Shown: positions 24,072 to 32,429 of the stretch, one piece after another
Layout: every line of letters begins with the position of its first letter
How positions within the stretch are numbered: the first letter of the stretch is position 1
Assembly (NCBI RefSeq): GCF_000513935.1
Contig: NZ_AZUY01000055.1
Location: 221 to 39,584, forward strand
Direction: 5' to 3'
Length of the DNA stretch: 39,364 nt
DNA from: Mesorhizobium sp. WSM3626
GTDB taxonomy: Bacteria; Pseudomonadota; Alphaproteobacteria; Rhizobiales; Rhizobiaceae
The notes under the pieces: model-generated
What the model was told of the DNA's origin: nothing
The model's database searches: none
The model's input: the letters and a program-made list of their open reading frames with translations, nothing else
Translations under genes and position numbers: made by a program

Positions 24072-24254
24072 CTTGCTGGTAACCATCGAGACTACCACAG
24101 CCCGCCGGGCTGTCCATCCGAGCGGATGCCGCTTTGAAACGCACGGACTTTCGATTTCAACACAACTGCCGAAATAAAATTCTGCTCCGACCACAACTGC
24201 AGCAGCGGCTGCCTGCGGAACGCGCTAGATTGGCGCTTCAAGGCAGAGAGAACC

Positions 24255-25580
24255 ATGCGCGCGCCGCTGCAGCAAATCGAAACGTCTGGCGAACTGCCGC
24301 AATCCGCTGATGTGGTGGTGATCGGCGCAGGCATCGTAGGTGTCTTCGCGGCCTACTATCTGGCCCGGCGCGGCCTAAAGGTCGCGCTTATTGAAAAGGG
24401 ACGCATCGGCGCCGAGCAGTCCAGCAGAAACTGGGGATGGTGCCGCCAGCAGAACCGCGACGCCCGCGAGCTGCCGATGGCAACCCGAAGCCTCGACCTG
24501 TGGGACAGCTTTGCGGCGGAGACCGGCGAAGACACCGGCTTTCGCCGCTGCGGGCTGCTTTATCTCAGCAATGACGAGGCGGAACTTGCCGGCTGGGCGC
24601 GTTGGCGTGATTTCGCCAGAACCGCCGGTGTTACCACGCACATGCTCGACAGCGCCGAGGCCACCGAGCGGGGCCGTGCCACCGGCCGGAGCTGGAGGGG
24701 CGGCGTCTTCTCGCCGACCGACGGCACCGCCGATCCGTCGCGGGCGGCGCCCGCGGTCGCCCGCGCCATCCTCAAGCTTGGCAGCACCGTCCACCAGAAT
24801 TGCGCGGCGCGCGGTATCGAGACCGAGGCCGGGCGACTGAGCGGCGTGGTCATGGAAAGTGGAACGATCCGGACCAAAGCCGCGGTCATAGCCGGTGGCG
24901 CCTGGGCCTCCTCATTTTGCCACCAGTTCGGTTTCCGCTTCCCGCAGGCGTCGGTACGCTCGTCAATCCTGTCGGTCTCACCGGGTGCGGACGGCCTGCC
25001 GGATGCGCTGCACACCGCAAAAATTTCGGCCACGCGCCGCAGCGACGGCGGCTATACGCTCGCCATAAGCGGACGCGGACGCGCGGACGTGACCCCGCAG
25101 CAACTGCGTTTCTCGTCGCAGTTCCTTCCCATGTTCCTGAAGCGCTGGCGCAGCATCGGGCCTGGCGGGTTGCAAGGCATGCGTTCGGGCCACGAAACGC
25201 TGCAACGCTGGCGGCTCGACCGGCCGACGCCGATGGAGCGGATGCGCATCCTCGATCCGGTTCCGGATCAGGGCACCATCCGGCTGACCCACGCCCGGGC
25301 GCTCGAGCTGCTGCCCGCACTTCGCCAGACCAGGATCAGCGCGGCCTGGGCCGGCTACATCGACAGCACGCCGGACGGCGTGCCCGCCATCGGCGAGATC
25401 CATAGCGTTCCGGGTTTCTTCCTCGCCGCCGGGTTTTCGGGGCACGGCTTCGGCATCGGACCAGGCGCCGGGTACCTCGTTGCCGATCTGGTGACCGGGT
25501 CGGAACCGATCGTCGATCCGACATCCTATGACCCGCGCCGCTTCGACGCTTCGGTATGGGGTAAGGTCGCCGACTTCTAG
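24255..25580 (+). CDS. DAO-family FAD-dependent oxidoreductase (opine/amine oxidase-like)
   Basis: A 441-residue flavoprotein. The FAD-binding dinucleotide motif GAGIVG is at 24-29, followed by GAEQSSRNWGWCRQQNRDARELP in two parts, a segment shared with opine-oxidase subunit B-like proteins of rhizobia. The C-terminus has GYIDSTPDGVPAIGEI and AAGFSGHGFGIGPG. It would oxidise the C-N bond of a secondary amine or D-amino acid. The gene is divergent from the Lrp-type regulator and convergent (16 bp apart) with the HcnB-like gene, whose product could be its partner in a heteromeric oxidase of the HcnABC/OoxAB kind. It could instead work alone, and the second DAO protein at 32430 competes for the partnership. 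Confidence 0.88.
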   Translation: MRAPLQQIETSGELPQSADVVVIGAGIVGVFAAYYLARRGLKVALIEKGRIGAEQSSRNWGWCRQQNRDARELPMATRSLDLWDSFAAETGEDTGFRRCGLLYLSNDEAELAGWARWRDFARTAGVTTHMLDSAEATERGRATGRSWRGGVFSPTDGTADPSRAAPAVARAILKLGSTVHQNCAARGIETEAGRLSGVVMESGTIRTKAAVIAGGAWASSFCHQFGFRFPQASVRSSILSVSPGADGLPDALHTAKISATRRSDGGYTLAISGRGRADVTPQQLRFSSQFLPMFLKRWRSIGPGGLQGMRSGHETLQRWRLDRPTPMERMRILDPVPDQGTIRLTHARALELLPALRQTRISAAWAGYIDSTPDGVPAIGEIHSVPGFFLAAGFSGHGFGIGPGAGYLVADLVTGSEPIVDPTSYDPRRFDASVWGKVADF

Positions 25581-25596
25581 GTCCGACGAAACCGTA

Positions 25597-26964
25597 TCAG
25601 TCTTCCCGGAGGAAGGCGCCGATGGGTGCTGGCCGGACAGGGGCTTGCGCGCGAAACCTGCCGACGGCTTCGGGCATACAGCCGGCTTGCGCGGCGACGA
25701 GTTCAACGGCAGCCAACTGGCAATAGCGCCCCTGGCAGCGCCCCATGCCGGCGCGTGAAAGTGACTTCACCCTGTTGGCCTCGCCGCTTCCGAAATCCGT
25801 CCCCTCGCGCACGGCTGCGGCAGTGACGTTCTCGCAGCGGCAGACGATCGCCTCATCGGGCAACGCCCGTACCATGGCCGCCGGCCAGGGAAAGGCGCGA
25901 GCCAGACCGCGGGCAAAGCGCTCGAGGCGCACGAGCTTGCGCAGATCGGCACTGATCGAGGGCGCCTGATATCCGATATCGGCGAGGCACGCCGCCGCTG
26001 CAAGGCGGCCCGCAATCTCGGCGCCATCGGCACCGAGCAGGCGAACCCCATCGCCCGCAAGGTAGACACCATTGCCGGCCCGACCCATTTCGGCGGTCTT
26101 TGGCAGCCACTGCCGCCACTGCTCGTCATAGGTGAAGGCGCATCCCGCCAGATCGGCCAGATGGGTTTCGGCCCGCAGGTGCCAGCCCATGCCGATCATG
26201 TCGCAGGAGGTGAGCTGCTGCCGTCCGCCGGCATCGCGCCAGCGCAAGGCTGCGACGCCCTGCCCGTCGGCCTCGATCCGCTCCAGTGTCACACCCGCAT
26301 GATAGCGGCGGCCGAGCCGCGCCCGCAGGGCCATGCCGCGCAACGCAACGACCGGCCGGGCGGCAAGGCCTGAGAATCCCCGCACTTGTTGCTGCCAGGG
26401 GGACGTATCAAGCACCGCGGCCACATCCGCTCCAGCCTCGACGAGTTGGGCGCCGACCAACGTCAGCAAAGGTCCCGATCCCAGCAGGACGATCCGCCGC
26501 CCCAAAGCCACGCCTTGCGCCTTGAGCGCGATCTGCGCCGCGCCAAGACTGTAGACGCCGGCATTCTGCCAACCGGGGATCGGAGCGACGCGATCGGACG
26601 CGCCGGTGGCAAGGATCAGACGCTCATAGCCGACAACCTGAACGCCGTCCTCGCCCAGCACGTGCAACTGGCCTCCATGCGCGGCGATGACAGAACTGCC
26701 TGCGCAATGGGTGAGTTGCCCGTCCTTGGCCAGCCGGTCGAAGAGCGCATGCAGCGCGCGCGCCTTCGCCGCTTCCGACCCGTAGAGCTGCTTTGGCGTG
26801 CGGACGAACCCGGCAGGCGGACGGCGATAGATCTGCCCGCCCGCGCGATAGCCTTCGTCAATCACCGTCGGATGGAGCCCAGCCTCAACCAGCGTGGCGG
26901 CGGCCCTGATGCCGGCGGGACCGGCACCCACGATCACAATACGTGGCGGTGAGGCCTCGTTCAC
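25597..26964 (-). CDS. HcnB/OoxA-like NAD(P)/FAD-dependent oxidoreductase with BFD-type 2Fe-2S end
   Basis: A 455-residue flavoprotein with two Rossmann motifs: GAGPAG at 13-18 and GSGPLL near 160. Its C-terminus carries a BFD-like [2Fe-2S] region with C375, C377, C410 and C415 (CRCEN ... RCQGRYC). This is the layout of hydrogen cyanide synthase HcnB, octopine/nopaline oxidase subunit A and related amino-acid dehydrogenase subunits. It starts with GTG at 26964 overlapping the stop of the small 2Fe-2S gene (GTGA), the last gene of a four-gene translationally coupled operon. It would carry electrons from the amine-oxidising subunit towards the respiratory chain. Confidence 0.9.
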   Translation of the reverse strand: MNEASPPRIVIVGAGPAGIRAAATLVEAGLHPTVIDEGYRAGGQIYRRPPAGFVRTPKQLYGSEAAKARALHALFDRLAKDGQLTHCAGSSVIAAHGGQLHVLGEDGVQVVGYERLILATGASDRVAPIPGWQNAGVYSLGAAQIALKAQGVALGRRIVLLGSGPLLTLVGAQLVEAGADVAAVLDTSPWQQQVRGFSGLAARPVVALRGMALRARLGRRYHAGVTLERIEADGQGVAALRWRDAGGRQQLTSCDMIGMGWHLRAETHLADLAGCAFTYDEQWRQWLPKTAEMGRAGNGVYLAGDGVRLLGADGAEIAGRLAAAACLADIGYQAPSISADLRKLVRLERFARGLARAFPWPAAMVRALPDEAIVCRCENVTAAAVREGTDFGSGEANRVKSLSRAGMGRCQGRYCQLAAVELVAAQAGCMPEAVGRFRAQAPVRPAPIGAFLRED

Positions 26965-27266
26965 GGCCAGCTCTCCGGCAGCGTCGTGCGCAACCGGAGA
27001 CCCTCAGCGACAAGGGTTGTGCAGGCGCGCAGACGCGGCTTCTCCTCCTCCTGCCATATCCAGCAATCCTGGCACGCTCCCATCAGGCAGAACCCTGCGC
27101 GCGGTTCGGGTCCGAACTCGGATTGTCGCAAGGTGTGCCCCGAAGCCAGCATGGCGGTCAGCACGGTGTCGCCCGCCAGCGCGTGACGCATCTCACCGTC
27201 GAGAAAGAAGTGCACCTGTACCCGATCGCGTTCGGCCAGCCGGACGATACGGCCGGCCGTGCTCAT
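26961..27266 (-). CDS. HcnA-like small (2Fe-2S) protein
   Basis: A 101-residue protein with a single plant-type ferredoxin fold. The cluster ligands are C60, C65, C68 and C82 in GFCLMGACQDCWIW and LRACTT. This is the small subunit of HcnABC/opine-oxidase-like and sarcosine oxidase-like complexes, bridging electron flow between flavin subunits. It overlaps both neighbours by four nt (ATGA with hyuB at 27263-27266, GTGA with the HcnB-like gene at 26961-26964), so it must be made in step with them. No signal sequence. Confidence 0.9.
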   Translation of the reverse strand: MSTAGRIVRLAERDRVQVHFFLDGEMRHALAGDTVLTAMLASGHTLRQSEFGPEPRAGFCLMGACQDCWIWQEEEKPRLRACTTLVAEGLRLRTTLPESWP

Positions 27267-29257
27267 TCCGCTGCCTCTTGCAGCGGACGAGGACGCGGCA
27301 ATTCGGGGAAGCGTTCGCAGACCGCATCGAACGCCGCCTGAACGCCCTCCGGCCCGGAGCGCCCTTTCATGCGGCGGAATATCTCCGTCTTGGCAAAGAA
27401 GCGCCAGTGAATCGGCAAGGCATCCAGCACGGTGTGCAGCCGGTCATAGGCTGCCGACGTCCACTGCGCTTCGTAACCATCGCGCTCCGGACCGAAATGG
27501 AAATGAGTGGCGGATGGCTTGTGCCCTGCCCGCAGCCGCTCCGTCGCCTGCTCATCGAGTTCGCCGCCGCGGATAACGACGCCATAGTCGCACTCGGCGG
27601 CTGTTGGCGAGACATAGCCGCGCCGCACGTCCTGCGCGACCCGCCAGGGCTCGCGCTGCAGCGGATCGCCGCGGCCGCCGCCGCCGGCGGAACGGATCTC
27701 GAGCATGTCGCCGGGCTGCAGGACCGCCGTGTCGATATTGCCCAGCCGCCGCTCGTGCTCGCCCCCCGGATTGACGACCATGTCGGACAGGCCGGCCGCC
27801 TTGCCGCCGAGTACGCCCCAGGGGCGGAAGAAACTGCGGTCGCGGTTGCGCGCCGTGATCCTGGAGTCGGGAGCAAAGACGCGAAACGCCATCTCGGTCG
27901 CCAGCCCGCCGCGCCAGCGGCCCGCCCCGCCGCTGTCCCTGGCGAGCCCGTATTTCACGAATTCGACCGGCGTCTCGGTCTCGGTGATCTCTATCGGCGT
28001 GTTCTTGAGATAGGCGGCATCGGCACCCGATCCGTTGGTGCCATCGCGATGCGGCATCGCGCCGCCACCACCCACGACGGGGTTAACCGCAGCGATGACG
28101 CTCCGGCTGGTATGCTCATCCGTCGTCATGACGTTGATGATGCAATTATTGCCGGCCGGAGCCGCAGGCAGGCGCTCCGGCACTGCCTGCGAAAAGGCTC
28201 CGAAGATGACCGAGCGCAGCCGGGCGCAAGTGAGCGAGCGCATGCCGACGGCGGCGGGGTGGACCGGGTTCAGCACCGAACCTTCAGGGGTGATGCAGGT
28301 GAAAGGCCTGGTGAGGCCCGTGTTGAGCAGGATTTTCGGGTTGAGCGTGTAGAGAACGTAATAGACGCCCACCAGCAGCATGGTGTGGCGCGGGTCGCCG
28401 CCCGAGGGCACATTGAGCGAGGAGCCGAGTTGCGGATCGGAGCCGGTGAAGTCGAGCACCGCCTCCCCGCCTTTGATCGTCAGCCTCAGCTTCAGCCGGC
28501 AGGGATTGGCCTCGACCGAATCCTCGTCGGCATAATCCGCGAATTCCCATGTGCCGTCAGGCATGGAGCGCAGCACGTCGCGCGCCTGCGCCTCCGCGTG
28601 GTCAAGAAGAGCGGCAACGCCTTCGATGAAGCCTGTCTTGCCGAACTTCCGCACCATTGCGTGAATCTTGCGCTCGCCGGTGTTGAGCGCGCCGACCAGC
28701 GCCTTGATGTCGCCGATGTTGAGATCTGGCTTGCGCACATTGGTGCTCATGATCCGCAGGATCATCTCGTCGAAGACGCCCTCGTTCACGAGCTTCATGG
28801 GAGGAAAGCGAATGCCTTCCTGATGGATTTCGGTCAGCGCCCGGCTGAGCGAAGCCGGCACCGCCCCACCCATGTCGGTGTTGTGGATGTGGCCTCCGGT
28901 CCAGGCGACGATCTCGCCATCGACAAAGACCGGCTTCCACAGATGGGTGTCGGGTGCATGGGTGGCGACATAGCCTGAATAGGGATCGTTGGTGAAGGCA
29001 ACGTCGCCAGGCCGGTAGTCGTCCACCATTGCGATCGCACGGCTATACGAAAGCCCGGGATACCAGGTGGCGCCGAGTTCCATGGGGACGGCGAAGGTCG
29101 CGCCCGAGCGGTCCATCAGCATCACCGTGAAGTCCTGCGTTTCCTTGACGAAGGCGGAATGCGCGGTGCGGTGTAGCGTGTGGGCCATGTTCTCGGCCGC
29201 CGCGCGGGCATGGTTCGCCAGAACCTGAAGGTTTGTCCGGTCAAACAAAGGCGTCAC
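27263..29257 (-). CDS. hyuB: Hydantoinase B / oxoprolinase family protein
   Basis: A 664-residue HyuB-type subunit. It opens with NLQVLANHARAAAENMAHTL, and carries DPYSGYVATHAPD, GHIHNTDMGGAVP (in which the His-Asp pair is conserved), DFTGSDPQLGSSLNVP and the C-terminal SAGGGGRGDPL, all typical of hydantoinase B. With HyuA it forms an ATP-dependent amidohydrolase opening hydantoins, N-methylhydantoin or 5-oxoproline. It begins with GTG at 29257 overlapping the hyuA stop by 4 nt (GTGA), so the two subunits are translationally coupled. The end overlaps the small 2Fe-2S gene. Physical coupling to oxidase subunits suggests the released amino acid is oxidised next. Confidence 0.92.
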   Translation of the reverse strand: MTPLFDRTNLQVLANHARAAAENMAHTLHRTAHSAFVKETQDFTVMLMDRSGATFAVPMELGATWYPGLSYSRAIAMVDDYRPGDVAFTNDPYSGYVATHAPDTHLWKPVFVDGEIVAWTGGHIHNTDMGGAVPASLSRALTEIHQEGIRFPPMKLVNEGVFDEMILRIMSTNVRKPDLNIGDIKALVGALNTGERKIHAMVRKFGKTGFIEGVAALLDHAEAQARDVLRSMPDGTWEFADYADEDSVEANPCRLKLRLTIKGGEAVLDFTGSDPQLGSSLNVPSGGDPRHTMLLVGVYYVLYTLNPKILLNTGLTRPFTCITPEGSVLNPVHPAAVGMRSLTCARLRSVIFGAFSQAVPERLPAAPAGNNCIINVMTTDEHTSRSVIAAVNPVVGGGGAMPHRDGTNGSGADAAYLKNTPIEITETETPVEFVKYGLARDSGGAGRWRGGLATEMAFRVFAPDSRITARNRDRSFFRPWGVLGGKAAGLSDMVVNPGGEHERRLGNIDTAVLQPGDMLEIRSAGGGGRGDPLQREPWRVAQDVRRGYVSPTAAECDYGVVIRGGELDEQATERLRAGHKPSATHFHFGPERDGYEAQWTSAAYDRLHTVLDALPIHWRFFAKTEIFRRMKGRSGPEGVQAAFDAVCERFPELPRPRPLQEAAE

Positions 29258-31332
29258 TCCGCGAAAGTCAGAAGAAGATTGAGGTGGCGATCGACCCGCG
29301 CCTGCACTCCGGCGGGAATGGCAAGGGTGGTGTCATCCTGAACGACCACGGCAGGCCCTTGGAAGCTACTGCCAGGCACAAGAGTCTGCCGGTCGTGGAG
29401 GTCTACGGCCTCGACGCCCAGGCCTGTATAGACCGGAAGCCGGCGCGCCGGACTGGCGGAGACGTCGATCTCGTCGATCTCTGGAAAGGACAGCGCCGGA
29501 CCCGCACCGACGGCGGACAGCCTGATATTCACAAGCTCGATCTCGCCGTCCGGGTCGTGGAAATCGTAGAGCCGCTCATGAGTGCGGTGAAAGGCCTGCT
29601 CGATGGTCTCTGCGTCACTCTCCTCGAGCCATTCCGGCGAAAGGACGACCTCGATCTCATAGCTCTGACCGAGATAGCGCATATCGCAGGAGAAATTGAG
29701 CTCAGCGGCCGCGTCATGCCCCTGCGCCGCGAGCCAGTCGCGACCCTCGCTTGCGAGCGCCTCGAAAGCCGCGCGGATAATTGGGAGCGACGCGGCCGAC
29801 AGCGGTGAGAAAATGGTGCGAATGAAATCTCCGCGCAGATCCGCCACCAGTCCGCCCAATGCCGACACCACGCCGGGGCGTCGTGGCGCCATGACGCGCT
29901 TCATGCCGAGTTCGCGGGCAAGGAAAGCGCCGAGCATGGGGCCGCCGCCGCCAAAGGGCATCAGCGTGAAATCGCGCAAGTCGACGCCGGCGCGCGATGC
30001 GAGTTTCTCGACCTCGACGAACATCTCCGACACCGCGATGTCGACGATCGCCTGCGCGGTCTGCTCGACCGGGCGGCCGAGTCGCCTCGCAAGCTCGCCG
30101 ACCGCGCGATGCGCCAGCCCGGTATCGATGCTGAGTTGTCCATAGGCCATCTCGCTGTGGCCGAGCCATCCGCACACCACCATCGCATCCGTCACTGTCG
30201 CCCGCTCGCCGCCGCGGCCGTAGCAAGCCGGTCCCGGCGTCGAGCCGGCCGACTCGGGCCCGACCCGCAACACCCCTTGAGCGTCAACGCTGGCGATCGA
30301 GCCGCCGCCGACGCCGATCGAGCTCACCGAAACGGAAGGGATATGGAGCGGAAACTCGCCGATCAGTTCGCCGGTGCCGAACTGTGGCCTACCGTCGATG
30401 ATGAGTGCGAAGTCGGCCGAGGTGCCGCCGATGTCGAGGGTAAGTATCCTGTCCTCGCCGGCCTGACGCGCCAGCCACGCGGCGCCGATGACCCCTGAAG
30501 CCGTACCCGAAAGCAGCATGTTGACGCAGGCCTGCTTGCCTTCGGCAGCATTCATCAGCCCACCGTTCGACTTCGTCAGCATCGGACGGGCCGGTACGCC
30601 GCGGCTCTTCAACCGCTCTTCCAGCGCCGTCAGGTAGCCCGAGACACGCGGATGGACATAGCCGTTGAGGATGGCGGTGGAGCTGCGCTCGTATTCGCGA
30701 ATGACCGGCCAGACCTCGGCCGAGGTGAAGACGAAGAGGTCGGGTGCGAGGCGCGCGATAGCAGACTTAACCGAGGCCTCCTGCGCGGCGTTGCGCCAGG
30801 AATGAAGGAAGGCCACGATGATACCTTGCGCCCCGTTCGCCTTCGCTGCCGCGACCGCGCTTTCAACGGTTGCCACATCAGGTGCCTTGGTCTCGCTGCC
30901 GTCGACGCGCATGCGGGCCGGAATGCCGAACACCATGTCGCGCGAGATCAGCGGGTCCGGCCGAGAGCAGAACAGCGAATACATGTCCGGCATTCGAAGC
31001 CGTGCGAGCTCGATCACGTCCTCGAAGCCGGCATTGGTGAACAGCGCGAGCGGCGCGCCCTTGCGCTGGATAATCGTGTTGATGCCGACCGTCGTGCCGT
31101 GCACGAAGCGCGTCATATGGGTGGGATCAAAGCCCTCGCGCTCGGCCAGAAGGGCGAGGCCGGTCATCAGCTCGGCGCCCGGATCTTCCGGTGTCGTCAG
31201 CACCTTCAGCGAGGCGACGCGTCCGGAGTTTACTTCAAGCGCACAGAAATCGATGAAAGTCCCGCCGATATCGACGCCGACCTTCCAGTCGGCTCTGTTG
31301 TGCGCCTCATCCGCCGTGATGACTCCATCCAT
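29254..31332 (-). CDS. hyuA: Hydantoinase A / oxoprolinase family protein
   Basis: A 692-residue HyuA-type ATPase subunit. The phosphate-binding motif VGVDIGGTFIDF is at residues 17-28; further hallmarks are VHGTTVGINTIIQRKG, LTLDIGGTSADFALI, GVGGGSIASVD, GPACYGRGGERATVTDA and LMPFGGGGPM. It activates the ring amide by phosphorylation with ATP and acts with HyuB. The ATG at 31332 has AGGAAGGGA six nt upstream; an in-frame TTG eight codons earlier would overlap this site, so the ATG is preferred. It is the first gene of the minus-strand hyuA-hyuB-2Fe2S-HcnB-like operon. A 15-bp dyad lies 79 bp upstream, close to the end of the LysR gene. Confidence 0.93.
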   Translation of the reverse strand: MDGVITADEAHNRADWKVGVDIGGTFIDFCALEVNSGRVASLKVLTTPEDPGAELMTGLALLAEREGFDPTHMTRFVHGTTVGINTIIQRKGAPLALFTNAGFEDVIELARLRMPDMYSLFCSRPDPLISRDMVFGIPARMRVDGSETKAPDVATVESAVAAAKANGAQGIIVAFLHSWRNAAQEASVKSAIARLAPDLFVFTSAEVWPVIREYERSSTAILNGYVHPRVSGYLTALEERLKSRGVPARPMLTKSNGGLMNAAEGKQACVNMLLSGTASGVIGAAWLARQAGEDRILTLDIGGTSADFALIIDGRPQFGTGELIGEFPLHIPSVSVSSIGVGGGSIASVDAQGVLRVGPESAGSTPGPACYGRGGERATVTDAMVVCGWLGHSEMAYGQLSIDTGLAHRAVGELARRLGRPVEQTAQAIVDIAVSEMFVEVEKLASRAGVDLRDFTLMPFGGGGPMLGAFLARELGMKRVMAPRRPGVVSALGGLVADLRGDFIRTIFSPLSAASLPIIRAAFEALASEGRDWLAAQGHDAAAELNFSCDMRYLGQSYEIEVVLSPEWLEESDAETIEQAFHRTHERLYDFHDPDGEIELVNIRLSAVGAGPALSFPEIDEIDVSASPARRLPVYTGLGVEAVDLHDRQTLVPGSSFQGPAVVVQDDTTLAIPAGVQARVDRHLNLLLTFAE

Positions 31333-31410
31333 GATGCGTCCCTTCCTGTCTGCCAACCAAAGCTGGCACGAGCGGATGGTGCGGGTCCAAGACGTATGAC
31401 GGGCAAGGAT

Positions 31411-31425
31411 ATAAGTCCTGCTTAT
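31411..31425. promoter_or_regulatory. Candidate LysR operator upstream of hyuA
   Basis: ATAAGTCCTGCTTAT is a dyad with perfect ATAAG/CTTAT arms and the T-N11-A spacing of LysR-type boxes. It starts 79 bp upstream of the hyuA ATG and overlaps the last codons of the LysR gene. Eleven of its 15 positions match the dyad at 32337-32351, which lies the same 79 bp upstream of the DAO gene at 32430. The shared motif and spacing suggest one regulator for both. Confidence 0.5.
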
Positions 31426-32327
31426 GCCTTAGCGCGATGTTCATCCAGGACGATGGAACAGGCCGCGCGGATTTCATCGCGCATCATCTCATCGGCCCGC
31501 GAAAGGGCTCGCGTGCGCGAGGTGAGAAGCGCGATCGGGAATTCCGGCCCGGCCGCGAGTGGCCTGACCGCGAGCCCAGCAAAATGATGCCACGGCAGCA
31601 GCGCATCGACCAAGCCGATGCCCAGGCCGGCTTGGACGAAGCCGACCGCGGAGATGGAGACGTCGATCTCCAGCGACGGCGAAAGCGTCATGCCTTGCGC
31701 CTGGGCCGCGCGGGCCAGTTCATCGGCAGGGCGGGTGTTGCCGCGATAGGATATCAACTCTTCCCCGACGAGGTCGGCGAGCGTCAGCTCGGCTTTCGCT
31801 TGCAGCGCGTGCCCGGCGGGCAGCAGACATACGAAGCCGAGTCTGCCGACCACCTCCGCCTCGATATCCGGAGGCAGCCGGTCGTCCATGGCCACGCCGA
31901 GGCAGGCATCGCCCGCGCGCAGCATGTCGACGATTGCCGAGATAGGCGCGCTATGGGCGCGCAGCATTATGTGGGGATGCTGCGCCCGGAATTTGGTGAA
32001 CGCACGCGGCAATATCGCCATTGCCGGCGGCGGCGATGCCGCAACCCGCACCAGCCCTGTCCTACCCAGGCGCAGATCGGTGGTCTTGCGGCGCAAGCCG
32101 TCGAGTCCCGCCGACAACCTCTCGGCATCGGGGAAGATCTCTAGCGCCTCCGGGGTTGGCCGCAGCCGGCCCTTCACCCGCTCGAACAGGGTGAAGCCGA
32201 GTTCGTCCTCGGCGTGGAGCAGGATCTGGCTGAGCGCAGGCTGGGAGATGTTCAGCATCCGCGCCGCAGCGGTCACGGTACCCGAGCGCATCACGGCGAT
32301 GAACACTTCGAGTTGCCGGGCCCGCAT
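31422..32327 (-). CDS. LysR family transcriptional regulator
   Basis: A 301-residue LysR-type regulator. It begins RARQLEVFIAVMRSGTVTAA with the helix-turn-helix continuing RMLNISQPALSQ and LGFTLFERVKGRLRPTPEA; the effector domain starts near residue 95. The ATG at 32327 has GGAG five nt upstream (complement of 32333-32336); an open frame continues upstream but without homology. It lies between hyuA (same strand, downstream) and the DAO gene at 32430 (divergent). Matching candidate operators lie in front of both, so it probably controls the hydantoin/amine module and itself. Confidence 0.9.
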   Translation of the reverse strand: MRARQLEVFIAVMRSGTVTAAARMLNISQPALSQILLHAEDELGFTLFERVKGRLRPTPEALEIFPDAERLSAGLDGLRRKTTDLRLGRTGLVRVAASPPPAMAILPRAFTKFRAQHPHIMLRAHSAPISAIVDMLRAGDACLGVAMDDRLPPDIEAEVVGRLGFVCLLPAGHALQAKAELTLADLVGEELISYRGNTRPADELARAAQAQGMTLSPSLEIDVSISAVGFVQAGLGIGLVDALLPWHHFAGLAVRPLAAGPEFPIALLTSRTRALSRADEMMRDEIRAACSIVLDEHRAKA

Positions 32328-32336
32328 TACTACTCC

Positions 32337-32351
32337 ATAGGTAAAGCTTAT
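32337..32351. promoter_or_regulatory. Candidate LysR operator in front of DAO gene / LysR gene
   Basis: ATAGGTAAAGCTTAT has ATA/TAT outer arms with T-N11-A spacing and shares 11 of 15 positions with the dyad upstream of hyuA. It lies 9 bp upstream of the LysR start codon, just beyond its ribosome-binding site, and 79 bp upstream of the divergent DAO gene. This is a typical site for autoregulation plus control of the divergent target. Confidence 0.5.
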
Positions 32352-32429
32352 AGCTTCTGTCCAAACCCATCTTTGACGCAACAGCGCGGCGCGGACAAGA
32401 TCGGCTGGGATTGATCGCCAGAGGGCGCC

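Noticed and set aside
26894..28978. Very long open frame (694 codons) on plus across the HcnB-like, 2Fe-2S and hyuB genes
   Set aside because: It spans three coupled minus-strand genes with clear motifs and shows no domain of its own; it is a GC-skew shadow.
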